From Pseudomonas fluorescens (GTDB lineage Bacteria > Pseudomonadota > Gammaproteobacteria > Pseudomonadales > Pseudomonadaceae), in the NCBI RefSeq assembly GCF_902497785.1, contig NZ_CABVHK010000028.1, positions 1 to 54,639 on the forward strand: a stretch of DNA of 54,639 nt, in the 5' to 3' direction. Position 1 is the stretch's first letter. Each line of letters starts with the position of its first letter. A program made the translations under genes and the position numbers. Below the pieces are notes generated by a model that had not been told where the DNA came from, ran no database searches, and worked only from the letters and a program-made list of their open reading frames with translations. Of this stretch, positions 8,273-16,033 are shown piece by piece.

Positions 8273-8352
8273 AGCAAGTCCTATGCCTGAGTATATTCCT
8301 GAGGTTCTGCGCCATATAGCGAAATCATGGCGCAATAAGGCAACTGAATGAC

Positions 8353-8994
8353 TCAGGTGCCAGGGGGAATGTCGGTATCGCGCTTGCGCTTGTTGCCCAT
8401 GCGCACGCCGATATCCATCAGAAACTGGAAGAAGCCTTCCTGGTCTTCCAGAACGTTGCTCCAGAAGGGCGAGTGATACAGCGCGACGGCGCCGTGCACC
8501 AGCGCCCAGGATGCGCAGTAGTGGAAGTAAGGTGGCACGTCTTCGAGTTTGCCTTCGCTGATGCGGCCCTTGATCAGCAGGGTCAGGCGTTCGAAATTCG
8601 AAGCACGGATCTTGTGCAGCTCCTCGACCATCTCCGGCACCTGATTGCCCTTGACCACCTTTTCTTCGAGGCGATCGAACAAGCGATAACGCTGCGGATC
8701 GCGCATGCGGAATTCGAAGTAGGCCCGGGACAACGCTTCCTTGTCCTTGTCGACATCGGCCGAATGCAACAGCTCGTTCAAATCACGCTCGTAATCGAGC
8801 ATCAGGCGCAGGTAAATCTCCGCCTTGGACTTGAAGTGCTTGTAGATCGTGCCTTTGCCGATACCGACGGCATCAGCAATCATCTCGACGGTGACACTGT
8901 CTTCACCCTGGTCGAGGAACAGCTTGAGCGCGGTATCGAGAATTTCCTGCTCGCGGCGACGAAATTCACGGACCTTACGAGGTTCTTTATGCAT
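8353..8994 (-). CDS. TetR-family transcriptional regulator (PA2957-like)
   Basis: One-component regulator of 213 residues. The N-terminal helix-turn-helix is typical (ILDTALKLFLDQGEDSVTVEMIADAVGIGKGTIYKHF, about residues 18-55). The C-terminal part is a helical ligand-binding and dimerisation domain. Position and length match PAO1 PA2957, which also lies near rgsA and tatD. The basic tail (NKRKRD) is unusual but probably not significant. The target genes and ligand are not evident. Palindromes in its upstream region (9104-9135) are possible operators. Confidence 0.85.
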   Translation of the reverse strand: MHKEPRKVREFRRREQEILDTALKLFLDQGEDSVTVEMIADAVGIGKGTIYKHFKSKAEIYLRLMLDYERDLNELLHSADVDKDKEALSRAYFEFRMRDPQRYRLFDRLEEKVVKGNQVPEMVEELHKIRASNFERLTLLIKGRISEGKLEDVPPYFHYCASWALVHGAVALYHSPFWSNVLEDQEGFFQFLMDIGVRMGNKRKRDTDIPPGT

Positions 8995-9103
8995 AAGAAA
9001 AGGTCTGTTGGGGTCAAAATTCGAAGCCGCGTATTATGCCTAACTTGCGCCAAAATGCACGGATCATCCGAGCATATCTGTGTTTCTTGACGATTTCTCG
9101 CAG

Positions 9104-9135
9104 CGTTCGTATTTAATGAGAACGCTTCCGAAGCG
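9104..9135. promoter_or_regulatory. Palindromes upstream of the small RNA and TetR gene
   Basis: CGCTTC-C-GAAGCG (9123-9135) is a perfect 13-bp palindrome. It overlaps a looser inverted repeat CGTTC-N11-GAACG (9104-9124). They lie about 50-60 bp before the predicted small-RNA promoter and about 110 bp before the TetR gene, so either could be regulated from here. Confidence 0.4.
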
Positions 9136-9204
9136 GCCGTATTCCAAAATTGTTTAAAAACTGAGGTCGGTAAACTGGACTCGGCGCAATACTGATCAAT
9201 ACTT

Positions 9205-9328
9205 CAACTGTCGGCGGGGCATCTCCCCCAAGTGCCGCGACGATATTGGTACCAACGGACCGCGTACCATTGTTTTACTCCTAATGGTCTTAACCCGGAT
9301 TCCCCCCCCAGAACCCGGGTTTTTTTTG
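9205..9328 (+). ncRNA. rgsA: RgsA-type small RNA
   Basis: A non-coding transcript is predicted on the plus strand between the TetR gene and tatD, the position of rgsA (PA2958.1, P16) in PAO1. Two copies of CAATACT (9187-9193 and 9197-9203) are candidate -10 boxes of the RpoS type. The RNA would begin near 9205 and end at a strong intrinsic terminator. Inside it I see a GC-rich stem-loop at about 9210-9241. I also see a hairpin ACCAT/ATGGT (9266-9288) whose loop exposes ACTCCT, complementary to a Shine-Dalgarno core. In the known family RgsA is RpoS-dependent and linked to Gac signalling and oxidative stress. The 5' end is approximate, and the identity rests on position and architecture. Confidence 0.68.
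9292..9327 (+). terminator. Intrinsic terminator of the small RNA
   Basis: AACCCGG (9292-9298) and CCGGGTT (9315-9321) form a stem around a C-rich loop and are followed by an uninterrupted T run to 9327. It faces the plus strand, where no protein gene lies, which itself argues for a small RNA. Confidence 0.82.
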
Positions 9329-9352
9329 CCTGCGATTTAGCGGCATCACCCA

Positions 9353-9380
9353 CGTAGGCGCCGTCGAAGGCTGCGATCTA
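9353..9380. repeat. Solitary, degenerate REP of the second family
   Basis: The stretch GTAGGCGCCGTCGAAGGCTGCGATCT is a variant of GTAGGAGCTGCCGAAGGCTGCGATCT, which occurs as intact pairs at 20287 and 45838. Only one arm is present here, between the small RNA terminator and the tatD stop codon. Confidence 0.6.
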
Positions 9381-9388
9381 TTCCAGCG

Positions 9389-10180
9389 TTATGCCGGTGC
9401 CCTGACATGCGCCAACGGAAACAGTCGCTTGAAATTCTCGGTGGTCTGCTCGGCAAATCGCTCATAGGACTCGCCACGCAACATCGCCAGAAACTCTGCC
9501 ACTTCCCGCACATACTGCGGCAGGTTCGGCTTGCCGCGATGCGGGATGGGCGCCAGGTAAGGAGAGTCGGTTTCCACCAGCAAGCGATCAGCCGGCACTT
9601 TACTGGCCACGTCGCGCAGCGCATCGGCATTGCGAAACGTGACAATCCCGGACAGGGAAATGTAATAGCCCATGTCCAGCGCCGCTTTCGCCATGTCCCA
9701 GTCTTCAGTGAAGCAATGCAGTACGCCCGCCTGGGGCAGCGCAGCGTCGCGCAACAGGTTCAGCGTGTCGGCCCGGGCGCCGCGAGTGTGAATGATCACC
9801 GGTTTACCAGTTTGCTGCGCGGCTTGCAGGTGCAGGCGAAACGATTGCTGCTGCAGTTCCGCCGCTTCAGGCTCGTAGTGATAATCCAGGCCGGTTTCAC
9901 CGATCGCCACGACGCGTGGGTGATTGAGCTCCTGCAACAGCCAGTCCAGCGCCGGCGCGGCACCCGGCTGCACGTCCAGCGGATGCACGCCCACCGAACA
10001 GTCGACATCGTCGTAGCGTTCGGCCAGGGCTTTGACGTCGGCCGCGTTATCGACGCTGACGCCGATACACAGAAAGTGCCCTACCCCGCGCTGACGGGCC
10101 GCATCGAGTGCGGCGTCCAGGGAGCCGTCGTGGGCGGCGAGGTCGAGGCGATCAAGGTGGCAATGGGAATCTACGAGCAT
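9389..10180 (-). CDS. TatD-family metal-dependent hydrolase
   Basis: Predicted metal-dependent DNase or hydrolase of the TatD amidohydrolase-like family (YcfH type), 263 residues, the usual length. The N-terminal metal motif H6-C-H8-L-D (VDSHCHLD) is present. So are GETGLDYHY (metal Glu), IIHTRGA, LHCFTED and the late ETDSPYLAP with its catalytic Asp. It follows pilZ by 14 nt and ends the holB-pilZ-tatD run, exactly as PA2959 does in PAO1. The cellular role is not settled in the family; DNA quality control has been proposed for homologues. Confidence 0.9.
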   Translation of the reverse strand: MLVDSHCHLDRLDLAAHDGSLDAALDAARQRGVGHFLCIGVSVDNAADVKALAERYDDVDCSVGVHPLDVQPGAAPALDWLLQELNHPRVVAIGETGLDYHYEPEAAELQQQSFRLHLQAAQQTGKPVIIHTRGARADTLNLLRDAALPQAGVLHCFTEDWDMAKAALDMGYYISLSGIVTFRNADALRDVASKVPADRLLVETDSPYLAPIPHRGKPNLPQYVREVAEFLAMLRGESYERFAEQTTENFKRLFPLAHVRAPA

Positions 10181-10194
10181 AAAAGGGCTGCAAC

Positions 10195-10551
10195 TTACAT
10201 CGTATGAGTGGGACGGTCGGACTTCAGGGCTCCGGCCAGATGAGTTTCGATTCGACTGCGCGCGGTAGTGTCGCCGTCGTTGAATTGCACGCCGACACCG
10301 GCAGCACGGTTGCCCTGCCCGCCTTTCGGGGTAATCCAGGCGACCTTGCCGGCGACCGGGATCTTCTCCGGTTCATCCATCAGGTTCAGCAGCATGAATA
10401 CCTCATCGCCCAACTTGTAGCTCTTGTTGGTCGGGATAAACAGGCCACCGTTCTTGATGAATGGCATGTAGGCCGCGTAAAGCACCGACTTGTCCTTGAT
10501 GGTCAGGGCCAAAATACCGTTGCGCGGCCCCTGATTGACGGCTTCATTCAT
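10195..10551 (-). CDS. pilZ: Type IV pilus assembly protein PilZ
   Basis: Small cytoplasmic PilZ-domain protein of 118 residues, the founding type of the family, needed for type IV pilus assembly in P. aeruginosa. The sequence LTIKDKSVLYAAYMPF, GGLFIPTNKSYKLGDEV and VAWITPKGGQGNRAAGVGVQF follows the PAO1 protein closely. As in that protein, the RxxxR and (D/N)xSxxG motifs for cyclic-di-GMP are not clearly present, so it may not bind the nucleotide. GGAGGT precedes the ATG at 10551. It sits between holB and tatD in the conserved order. Confidence 0.9.
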   Translation of the reverse strand: MNEAVNQGPRNGILALTIKDKSVLYAAYMPFIKNGGLFIPTNKSYKLGDEVFMLLNLMDEPEKIPVAGKVAWITPKGGQGNRAAGVGVQFNDGDTTARSRIETHLAGALKSDRPTHTM

Positions 10552-10583
10552 GCTGACCTCCACTGCTGACGTTCAGAGTCTAG

Positions 10584-11570
10584 TCACTTCTGGGCAGGCA
10601 AAGACGCCCATTGCACCAGCAATGCTTCCAGTAACAGCACCCGATTGAGGTTGGCTTTGCTCATGACTTTCTGGCGCTGGGCGAGGATCCAGTCCTGAAT
10701 AGTCAGGACTTTGTCCTGAGCGCTTTTCTGCGCCAGGTACTGAATCACTTTGCGCATGTCGGCCAGCCCCAGGCCTTCTTCGTCTTGAGTGAGCTGATAA
10801 CGCAGGATCAGGCTCGACCAATCGCAGAACCAGTCGAACAGCAACAACAGCGGTATTGCATTCCAGCCTTCGGCGAGTTGCGTCGGCGATTGCTGCTGCT
10901 TGAGCAACTTTTTCACGCCTTCGACCACCAGCGCCCGTTGTTCACGCACGCCCTGATTCTGCAAGTTGACGGCGGCCAGCGGCGAACCGGCGGCCAGTGT
11001 CAGCAGTTCGACGCGCTCCTCCTCGGAACAGTCCGGCAGCGCCTTTGCCAGCCACGCAAGGCTCATCGCCTCGCTCGGAAGCGGGCAAGCCTGCTGCACA
11101 CAGCGGCTCTTGATGGTCGGCAACAGACGGCTGGTCTGGTGACTGACCAGCAACAAAACCGTGTCGCCAGACGGCTCTTCAAGGCTTTTAAGCAAGGCGT
11201 TGGCGGCGTTGACGTTCATCGACTCGACCGGCTCGATCAACACCACCTTGCGTCCGCCCATCTGCGCGGTCTGCACCACGAAGCTGACCAGATCGCGCAC
11301 TTGGTCAACCTTGATGGCCTTGTCGGCTTCTTCCGGTTCCAGAATGTAGTTGTCGGGGTGGCTACCGGCTTTCAGCAACAGGCAGGATTTGCATTCGCCA
11401 CAGGCATTCTGGGCGGTCGGACGCTGGCAGAGCAAACTGGCCATCAACCGTTCGGCCAGCGCACGCTTGCCGATCCCGGCCGGACCATGCAGCAGATAGG
11501 CATGCGCGTGTTGCTTGCGGCCGGCCAACTGCTGCCAGAGACTGTCCTGCCACGGATAGGCTTCAGCCAC
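10584..11570 (-). CDS. holB: DNA polymerase III delta prime subunit HolB
   Basis: Clamp-loader subunit of the replicative polymerase. The 328-residue protein has the AAA+ P-loop-like GPAGIGKRALAERL near residue 30. A four-Cys zinc module lies in CGECKSCLLLKAGSHPD with the preceding Cys, followed by the sensor region LLVSHQTSRLLPTIKSRC carrying the SRC motif. The start is GTG at 11570, overlapping the end of tmk by 8 nt, so translation is probably coupled. The C-terminal collar domain is less conserved, as usual. Confidence 0.93.
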   Translation of the reverse strand: MAEAYPWQDSLWQQLAGRKQHAHAYLLHGPAGIGKRALAERLMASLLCQRPTAQNACGECKSCLLLKAGSHPDNYILEPEEADKAIKVDQVRDLVSFVVQTAQMGGRKVVLIEPVESMNVNAANALLKSLEEPSGDTVLLLVSHQTSRLLPTIKSRCVQQACPLPSEAMSLAWLAKALPDCSEEERVELLTLAAGSPLAAVNLQNQGVREQRALVVEGVKKLLKQQQSPTQLAEGWNAIPLLLLFDWFCDWSSLILRYQLTQDEEGLGLADMRKVIQYLAQKSAQDKVLTIQDWILAQRQKVMSKANLNRVLLLEALLVQWASLPAQK

Positions 11571-12195
11571 GGGTCAGCTCCAGCAAGCGCGGAAGCAAGG
11601 CGTCCAGGGATTGCTGAACCTGCGGCAACGGTTGGGCAGCATCAACCAACACATAGCGCGCGGGATCGGCTTCAGCGCGCTTGAGGAACGCAGAGCGCAC
11701 CGCATCGAAAAACGTCCGGCCTTCCAGCTCGAAGCGATCCAGACGACCGCGAGCGCTGGCGCGGGCCAGGCCCACTTCTACCGGCAAATCGAAAATCAGC
11801 GTCAGGTCCGGGCGCAGATCGCCCTGGACGAATGTTTCCAGGGCCGCGATGCGTTCAAGCGACAAGCCGCGACCGCCGCCCTGATAGGCGTAGGTGGAAT
11901 CGGTAAAACGATCACACAGCACCACGGCACCACGGGCCAGCGCCGGGCGGATCACGCCGGCCAGGTGCTGGGCACGGGCGGCGAAGACCAGCAGCAATTC
12001 GGTGTCGGGGTCCATGACTTCATCGATCGGCGCCAGCAACACCTCGCGGATCCGCTCGGCCAACGGCGTGCCGCCCGGCTCGCGGGTCAGCACCACTTCG
12101 ATACCGGCGGCGCGCAGGCGCTCGGCCAGGTATTCGCGGTTGGTGCTCTTGCCCGCGCCTTCGGGGCCTTCCAGGGTAATAAACAAGCCAGTCAC
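11563..12195 (-). CDS. tmk: Thymidylate kinase
   Basis: Phosphorylates dTMP to dTDP for DNA synthesis. The 210-residue protein has the P-loop GPEGAGKST (residues 10-18), the DR(Y/F)-type substrate motif in VVLCDRFTDSTYAYQG and a lid region with RGRLDRFE. That pattern suggests the E. coli-like type, with the catalytic Arg in the lid rather than the P-loop. The start is GTG (12195) with AAGGA 6 nt before it. It overlaps holB and follows mltG by 19 nt. Confidence 0.94.
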   Translation of the reverse strand: MTGLFITLEGPEGAGKSTNREYLAERLRAAGIEVVLTREPGGTPLAERIREVLLAPIDEVMDPDTELLLVFAARAQHLAGVIRPALARGAVVLCDRFTDSTYAYQGGGRGLSLERIAALETFVQGDLRPDLTLIFDLPVEVGLARASARGRLDRFELEGRTFFDAVRSAFLKRAEADPARYVLVDAAQPLPQVQQSLDALLPRLLELTRG

Positions 12196-12214
12196 AGGCA
12201 GTCCTTAGTCAGAA

Positions 12215-13435
12215 TCATTGCGGGCTTTGCGGCGCGGCGGCGTCCGGTTCGGTTGCAGGCGCGGCATCGGGCTCGCTGGCAGGTTCTTCAGTCGGTGGTT
12301 GCACCGGTTCTGCCGGCGTCACTGGCGGCAGCGCCTCGGGAGCGGTGTCGGGCGAAGCCGCCGGGATGGGCGCCGGATCGTCTGTCGTCTCCGGCGCGCT
12401 CCCCGGCGCCGGGCTGGAGCGATAATCAGCGCGGCGCTTGAGCTGGAATTCGCGCACCGCGTTGTTGTGGGCATCCAGATCAGCGGAGAACACATGGCTG
12501 CCATCGCCGCGTGCTACAAAATACAAACTGTTGCCGGCCACCGGATTCAACGCCGCATGAATGGCTTCGCGCCCCACCATCGAGATCGGCGTCGGCGGCA
12601 GGCCGGGGATCATGTAGGTGTTGTAAGGGGTCGCTTCTTTGAGATGGGCACGGGTCAACTTACCGTTGTAACGGTCACCCAGACCATAGATGACGGTCGG
12701 ATCAGTCTGCAACAGCATGCCTATTTCCATGCGTCGCACGAACACGCCGGCAATCTGTCCACGCTCTTGCGGCACGCCGGTTTCCTTTTCCACCAGCGAG
12801 GCCATGATCAGCGCCTGATAGGGTTCGGTGTAGGGCACGTCCGCCGCGCGCTGTCCCCACTCTTTGGCGAGCACTTCATCGAGCCGATCGTAAGCTTTTT
12901 TGAGCAGCTCGACGTCGGTCATGCCACGCACGAAACGGTACGTGTCGGGGAAGAATCGTCCTTCTGGAAAAATCCCGCTGTGGCCGAGCTTGTCCATCAC
13001 CTGGCTGTCGCTCAAGCCGTCCAGCGTCTGCTCAAGTTTTTCATCCTTGGCCAGGGCCTCGCGGACCTGATGGAAATTCCAGCCTTCGACCAGCGTCAGG
13101 CTGTACTGAACCATTTCCCCGCGTTTCCACACGTCAATCAGGTTCTCCACCGTCATGCCGGGCTGCAGGCGGTACTCGCCTTTGTGCAACGGTTGTCCGG
13201 CCAGGTTGAAGCGCCAATACACACGTAGCCAGAAAGCGTCCTTGATGATGCCATCGGCTTCCATGCGATAGAACGTGCGGGTTGGTGTCGTGCCTTTGGG
13301 CACGTCCAGCAGCTCTTCTTGTGTAATGTTCAGCGGTTGTTCCAGCGCCGAATGGATTTTCCAGGCGGAAGCGCCCAGACACAGCCCTGCCAGAACCAGT
13401 CCGGTTTCCAGCAGCAGCAAGAATTTACGTCTCAC
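12215..13435 (-). CDS. mltG: Endolytic transglycosylase MltG with an extended Pro/Ala-rich tail
   Basis: Inner-membrane murein lytic transglycosylase thought to release nascent glycan strands and set their length. The 406-residue protein has one N-terminal membrane anchor (LLLLETGLVLAGLCLG), a LysM-like region, and the YceG core with catalytic Glu in SLVEKETGVPQERGQIAGVF and the QTDPTVIYGLGDRYNG signature. From about residue 345 it carries a 60-residue tail made almost only of Pro, Ala, Glu, Asp and Thr, absent from the E. coli enzyme. The start is GTG at 13435, 3 nt after pabC. Confidence 0.9.
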   Translation of the reverse strand: MRRKFLLLLETGLVLAGLCLGASAWKIHSALEQPLNITQEELLDVPKGTTPTRTFYRMEADGIIKDAFWLRVYWRFNLAGQPLHKGEYRLQPGMTVENLIDVWKRGEMVQYSLTLVEGWNFHQVREALAKDEKLEQTLDGLSDSQVMDKLGHSGIFPEGRFFPDTYRFVRGMTDVELLKKAYDRLDEVLAKEWGQRAADVPYTEPYQALIMASLVEKETGVPQERGQIAGVFVRRMEIGMLLQTDPTVIYGLGDRYNGKLTRAHLKEATPYNTYMIPGLPPTPISMVGREAIHAALNPVAGNSLYFVARGDGSHVFSADLDAHNNAVREFQLKRRADYRSSPAPGSAPETTDDPAPIPAASPDTAPEALPPVTPAEPVQPPTEEPASEPDAAPATEPDAAAPQSPQ

Positions 13436-13438
13436 GTA

Positions 13439-14254
13439 TCAAGCATCCAGTAGCGCGCGGGCAATGGTTTGGAGTTTACGGGTGAGCGGCCCAACCGGCC
13501 AGCTCAGTGCTGCATAGGCGCGCACCGGCCAAACGCCATACACGCTGTTGCAGACAAAGACTTCGTCAGCCCATTGCAGCTGTTCGAGGGTGATGTCGGT
13601 GATTTGCGTGGGGATCCCCAACGACTCGGCTTGAAACAATAATTCCGCACGCATCACGCCGGCAACCCCGCAACGCTTCAGATCGGCAGTGATCAACGCG
13701 CCATCACGGATCAGGAACAGATTGCTGAATACACCTTCAATGACGCGTCCGGCCTGGTCGAGCATCAAGCCTTCGGCATGCTCGGTGTCTTGCCATTCGG
13801 AACGGGCGATCACTTGCTCAAGACGGTTCAAATGTTTGAGCCCGGCGAGCAAGGGTTGTCGGGAAAGTCGTGTGGTGCACGGAAACAGGCGCACGCCTTG
13901 CTCTGCATGGGCAGCGGGATAAGCCGCCGGCGGATTTCCTTGCAGAATGCGACGGGCCTGGGCCGAGGGATCGGGCGCATAACCGCGCAGGCTGTCGCCG
14001 CGGGTGAGGATGAGTTTGAGCACGCCCTCCCCCAGTGCTGCGGCATAGGCCAACATTTCGCTGCGGATCAGTTCGTGGTCGGCAGCGATTGCCAGGCGCG
14101 AGCAGCCTTGCGCCAGACGCGCGAGGTGCCGCTCCAGCAACAGTGGCTGGCCCCCGCGCACGGCAATGGTCTCGAACAGACCATCACCGTAAGCCAGGCC
14201 GCGATCTTTCAGCGACAGAGCGTCAGCCGGCTGACCGTCGACCCAGCTGTCCAT
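13439..14254 (-). CDS. pabC: Aminodeoxychorismate lyase PabC
   Basis: PLP enzyme (fold type IV) that releases pyruvate from 4-amino-4-deoxychorismate to give p-aminobenzoate for folate. The 271-residue protein shows DRGLAYGDGLFETIAVRGG, the lysine-bearing region LAGLKHLNRLEQVIARSEW (the PLP Lys), EGVFSNLFLI and the late EVFVCNSVYGVWPV. Its ATG overlaps the fabF stop (ATGA), so it is translationally coupled to fabF. The fabF-pabC-mltG-tmk-holB order is the standard one in gammaproteobacteria. Confidence 0.92.
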   Translation of the reverse strand: MDSWVDGQPADALSLKDRGLAYGDGLFETIAVRGGQPLLLERHLARLAQGCSRLAIAADHELIRSEMLAYAAALGEGVLKLILTRGDSLRGYAPDPSAQARRILQGNPPAAYPAAHAEQGVRLFPCTTRLSRQPLLAGLKHLNRLEQVIARSEWQDTEHAEGLMLDQAGRVIEGVFSNLFLIRDGALITADLKRCGVAGVMRAELLFQAESLGIPTQITDITLEQLQWADEVFVCNSVYGVWPVRAYAALSWPVGPLTRKLQTIARALLDA

Positions 14255-15498
14255 CAGTCAGCGAACCGGCGGAACACCAGCGAGCCGTTGGTACCGCCAA
14301 ACCCGAAGGAGTTCGACAGCACCACATCGATGTCCATGTTGCGCGCAGTGTGCGGGACGAAGTCGAGGTCGCAACCTTCGTCCGGCTCATCGAGGTTGAT
14401 GGTGGGCGGTGCGACCTGACTGTTGATTGCCAGCACGCTGAAGATCGCTTCGACCGCGCCCGCCGCACCCAACAGGTGACCGGTCATGGATTTGGTCGAA
14501 CTGACCGCCAGCTTGTAGGCGTGATCGCCAAACACCGACTTGATTGCACAGGCTTCAGCCAAGTCACCGGCCGACGTCGAAGTGCCGTGGGCATTGATGT
14601 ACTGAACCTGATCGCTGTTGATCTTCGCATCGCGCAGGGCATTGGTGATGCAACGTGCCGCGCCTGCGCCATCCGCCGGAGGCGACGTCATGTGGAACGC
14701 ATCGCCACTGGTACCGAAACCGATCAGCTCGGCATAGATGGTCGCGCCGCGAGCCTTGGCGTGCTCCAGCTCTTCCAGAACCAGTGCACCGGCGCCATCG
14801 GACAGGACAAAGCCATCACGGCCCTTGTCCCAAGGACGGCTGGCGCGGGTCGGCTCGTCGTTGCGGGTCGACAGTGCGCGGGAGGCACCGAAGCCGCCCA
14901 TGCCCAGACCGCAGGCCGCCATCTCGGCGCCGCCGGCAATCATCACGTCGGCTTCGTCGTACATGATGTTGCGTGCAGCCATGCCGATGCAGTGCGTACC
15001 GGTGGTACACGCTGTGGCGATGGCGTAGTTGGGTCCCTGTGCACCCAGGTGGATCGACAGGAAACCGGAAATCATATTGATGATCGAGCCAGGCACGAAA
15101 AACGGAGAGATCCGTCGTGGGCCGGAATCATGCAGCGTACGGCTGGTTTCTTCGATATTGGTCAGACCGCCAATGCCCGAACCCATGGCCACGCCGATGC
15201 GCTCGCGGTTGGCGTCAGTGACTTCCAGACCGGCGTTGCGAACTGCCTGAAAACCTGCAGCCAGACCGTATTGAATGAACAGGTCAAGCTTGCGAGCTTC
15301 CTTGACCGACAGGTATTCCTCGACATTGAAGCCCTTTACCGAGCCGCCAAAACGGGTGGAATAGGCAGAAAGGTCGGTGTGTTCGATCAGACCAATGCCA
15401 CTGCGGCCAGCCAGAATGCCCTGCCAACTGCTCGGCACATCCGTGCCCAGTGGCGACAACATACCCATACCGGTGACTACGACGCGTCTACGCGACAC
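14254..15498 (-). CDS. fabF: 3-oxoacyl-ACP synthase II FabF
   Basis: Condensing enzyme that elongates acyl-ACP with malonyl-ACP and performs the 16:1 to 18:1 step. The 414-residue protein carries the active-site Cys in ATACTTGTHCIG, and the two His in NAHGTSTSAGD and KSMTGHLLGAAG. The start is GTG at 15498, 5 to 6 nt after AAGGAGAG, which gives the usual N-terminus SRRRVVVTGMGMLSPLG; the frame is open further upstream but that part is unlike the family. A terminator separates it from acpP, so readthrough or a separate promoter must drive it. Confidence 0.95.
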   Translation of the reverse strand: MSRRRVVVTGMGMLSPLGTDVPSSWQGILAGRSGIGLIEHTDLSAYSTRFGGSVKGFNVEEYLSVKEARKLDLFIQYGLAAGFQAVRNAGLEVTDANRERIGVAMGSGIGGLTNIEETSRTLHDSGPRRISPFFVPGSIINMISGFLSIHLGAQGPNYAIATACTTGTHCIGMAARNIMYDEADVMIAGGAEMAACGLGMGGFGASRALSTRNDEPTRASRPWDKGRDGFVLSDGAGALVLEELEHAKARGATIYAELIGFGTSGDAFHMTSPPADGAGAARCITNALRDAKINSDQVQYINAHGTSTSAGDLAEACAIKSVFGDHAYKLAVSSTKSMTGHLLGAAGAVEAIFSVLAINSQVAPPTINLDEPDEGCDLDFVPHTARNMDIDVVLSNSFGFGGTNGSLVFRRFAD

Positions 15499-15542
15499 AG
15501 CACTCTCCTTTTTCAAATGACGACTTTGCATCAGGCCTAAAG

Positions 15543-15576
15543 AAAAAACCGCACGCCATGAGGCAGTGCGGTTTTT
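15543..15576. terminator. Hairpin terminator between acpP and fabF
   Basis: AAAAAACCGCAC (15543-15554) pairs with GTGCGGTTTTT (15566-15576). Flanking A and T runs make it able to work in both directions. On the minus strand it lies 30 nt after acpP, which would limit readthrough and favour the abundant acpP message. Confidence 0.85.
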
Positions 15577-15605
15577 CCATGACAGCAAGCAACGATTACA
15601 AGCTA

Positions 15606-15842
15606 TTAAGCCTGGTGGTTAGTAACGTAATCGATTGCAGCTTGTACAGTAGTGATCTTCTCAGCTTCTTCGTCAGGGATTTCGGTCTCGAATTCCTCTT
15701 CCAGAGCCATCACCAGCTCAACGGTGTCAAGGGAGTCGGCACCCAGGTCTTCAACGAAGGAAGCGGAGTTAATCACTTCTTCTTCTTTAACGCCCAGTTG
15801 CTCGGCAACGATTTTCTTGACGCGCTCTTCGATGGTGCTCAT
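15606..15842 (-). CDS. acpP: Acyl carrier protein
   Basis: Carrier of growing fatty acyl chains. The 78-residue acidic protein has the phosphopantetheine attachment serine in GADSLDTVELVM and the typical start MSTIEERVKKIVAEQLGV. It has a strong ribosome site (AGGAGTG), its own promoter candidate at 15895-15922 and a terminator just after it, consistent with the very high expression known for acpP. Confidence 0.98.
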   Translation of the reverse strand: MSTIEERVKKIVAEQLGVKEEEVINSASFVEDLGADSLDTVELVMALEEEFETEIPDEEAEKITTVQAAIDYVTNHQA

Positions 15843-15894
15843 ACCTTGTTTTCACTCCTAATGGACAAATTCAGGCAGCTGGCCAGTGGGTAAG

Positions 15895-15922
15895 TGTATA
15901 GAAAGCCTTTTCGGTTTTTCAA
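15895..15922 (-). promoter_or_regulatory. Candidate acpP promoter
   Basis: On the minus strand TTGAAA (15917-15922) and TATACA (15895-15900) are 16 bp apart, giving an untranslated leader of about 45 nt before the acpP ATG. The 190-nt gap upstream of acpP is AT-rich and holds no other gene. Confidence 0.55.
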
Positions 15923-16033
15923 CTGAAAGCTTCACTCCTCAAACCCTGCGACCCACTGCCTATAAATAGATTGCAGCTTTATAACGGATTTTAGACAGCT
16001 CGTATGACATTTTTTTGAAGCAATCCGTCACAT

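Noticed and set aside
9346..9645. A 99-codon frame overlapping the end of tatD
   Set aside because: It is a shifted frame of tatD on the same strand without its own ribosome site.
14035..15540. Plus-strand frame of 501 codons over pabC and fabF
   Set aside because: Antisense to two clear genes, with unnatural composition and no ribosome site.
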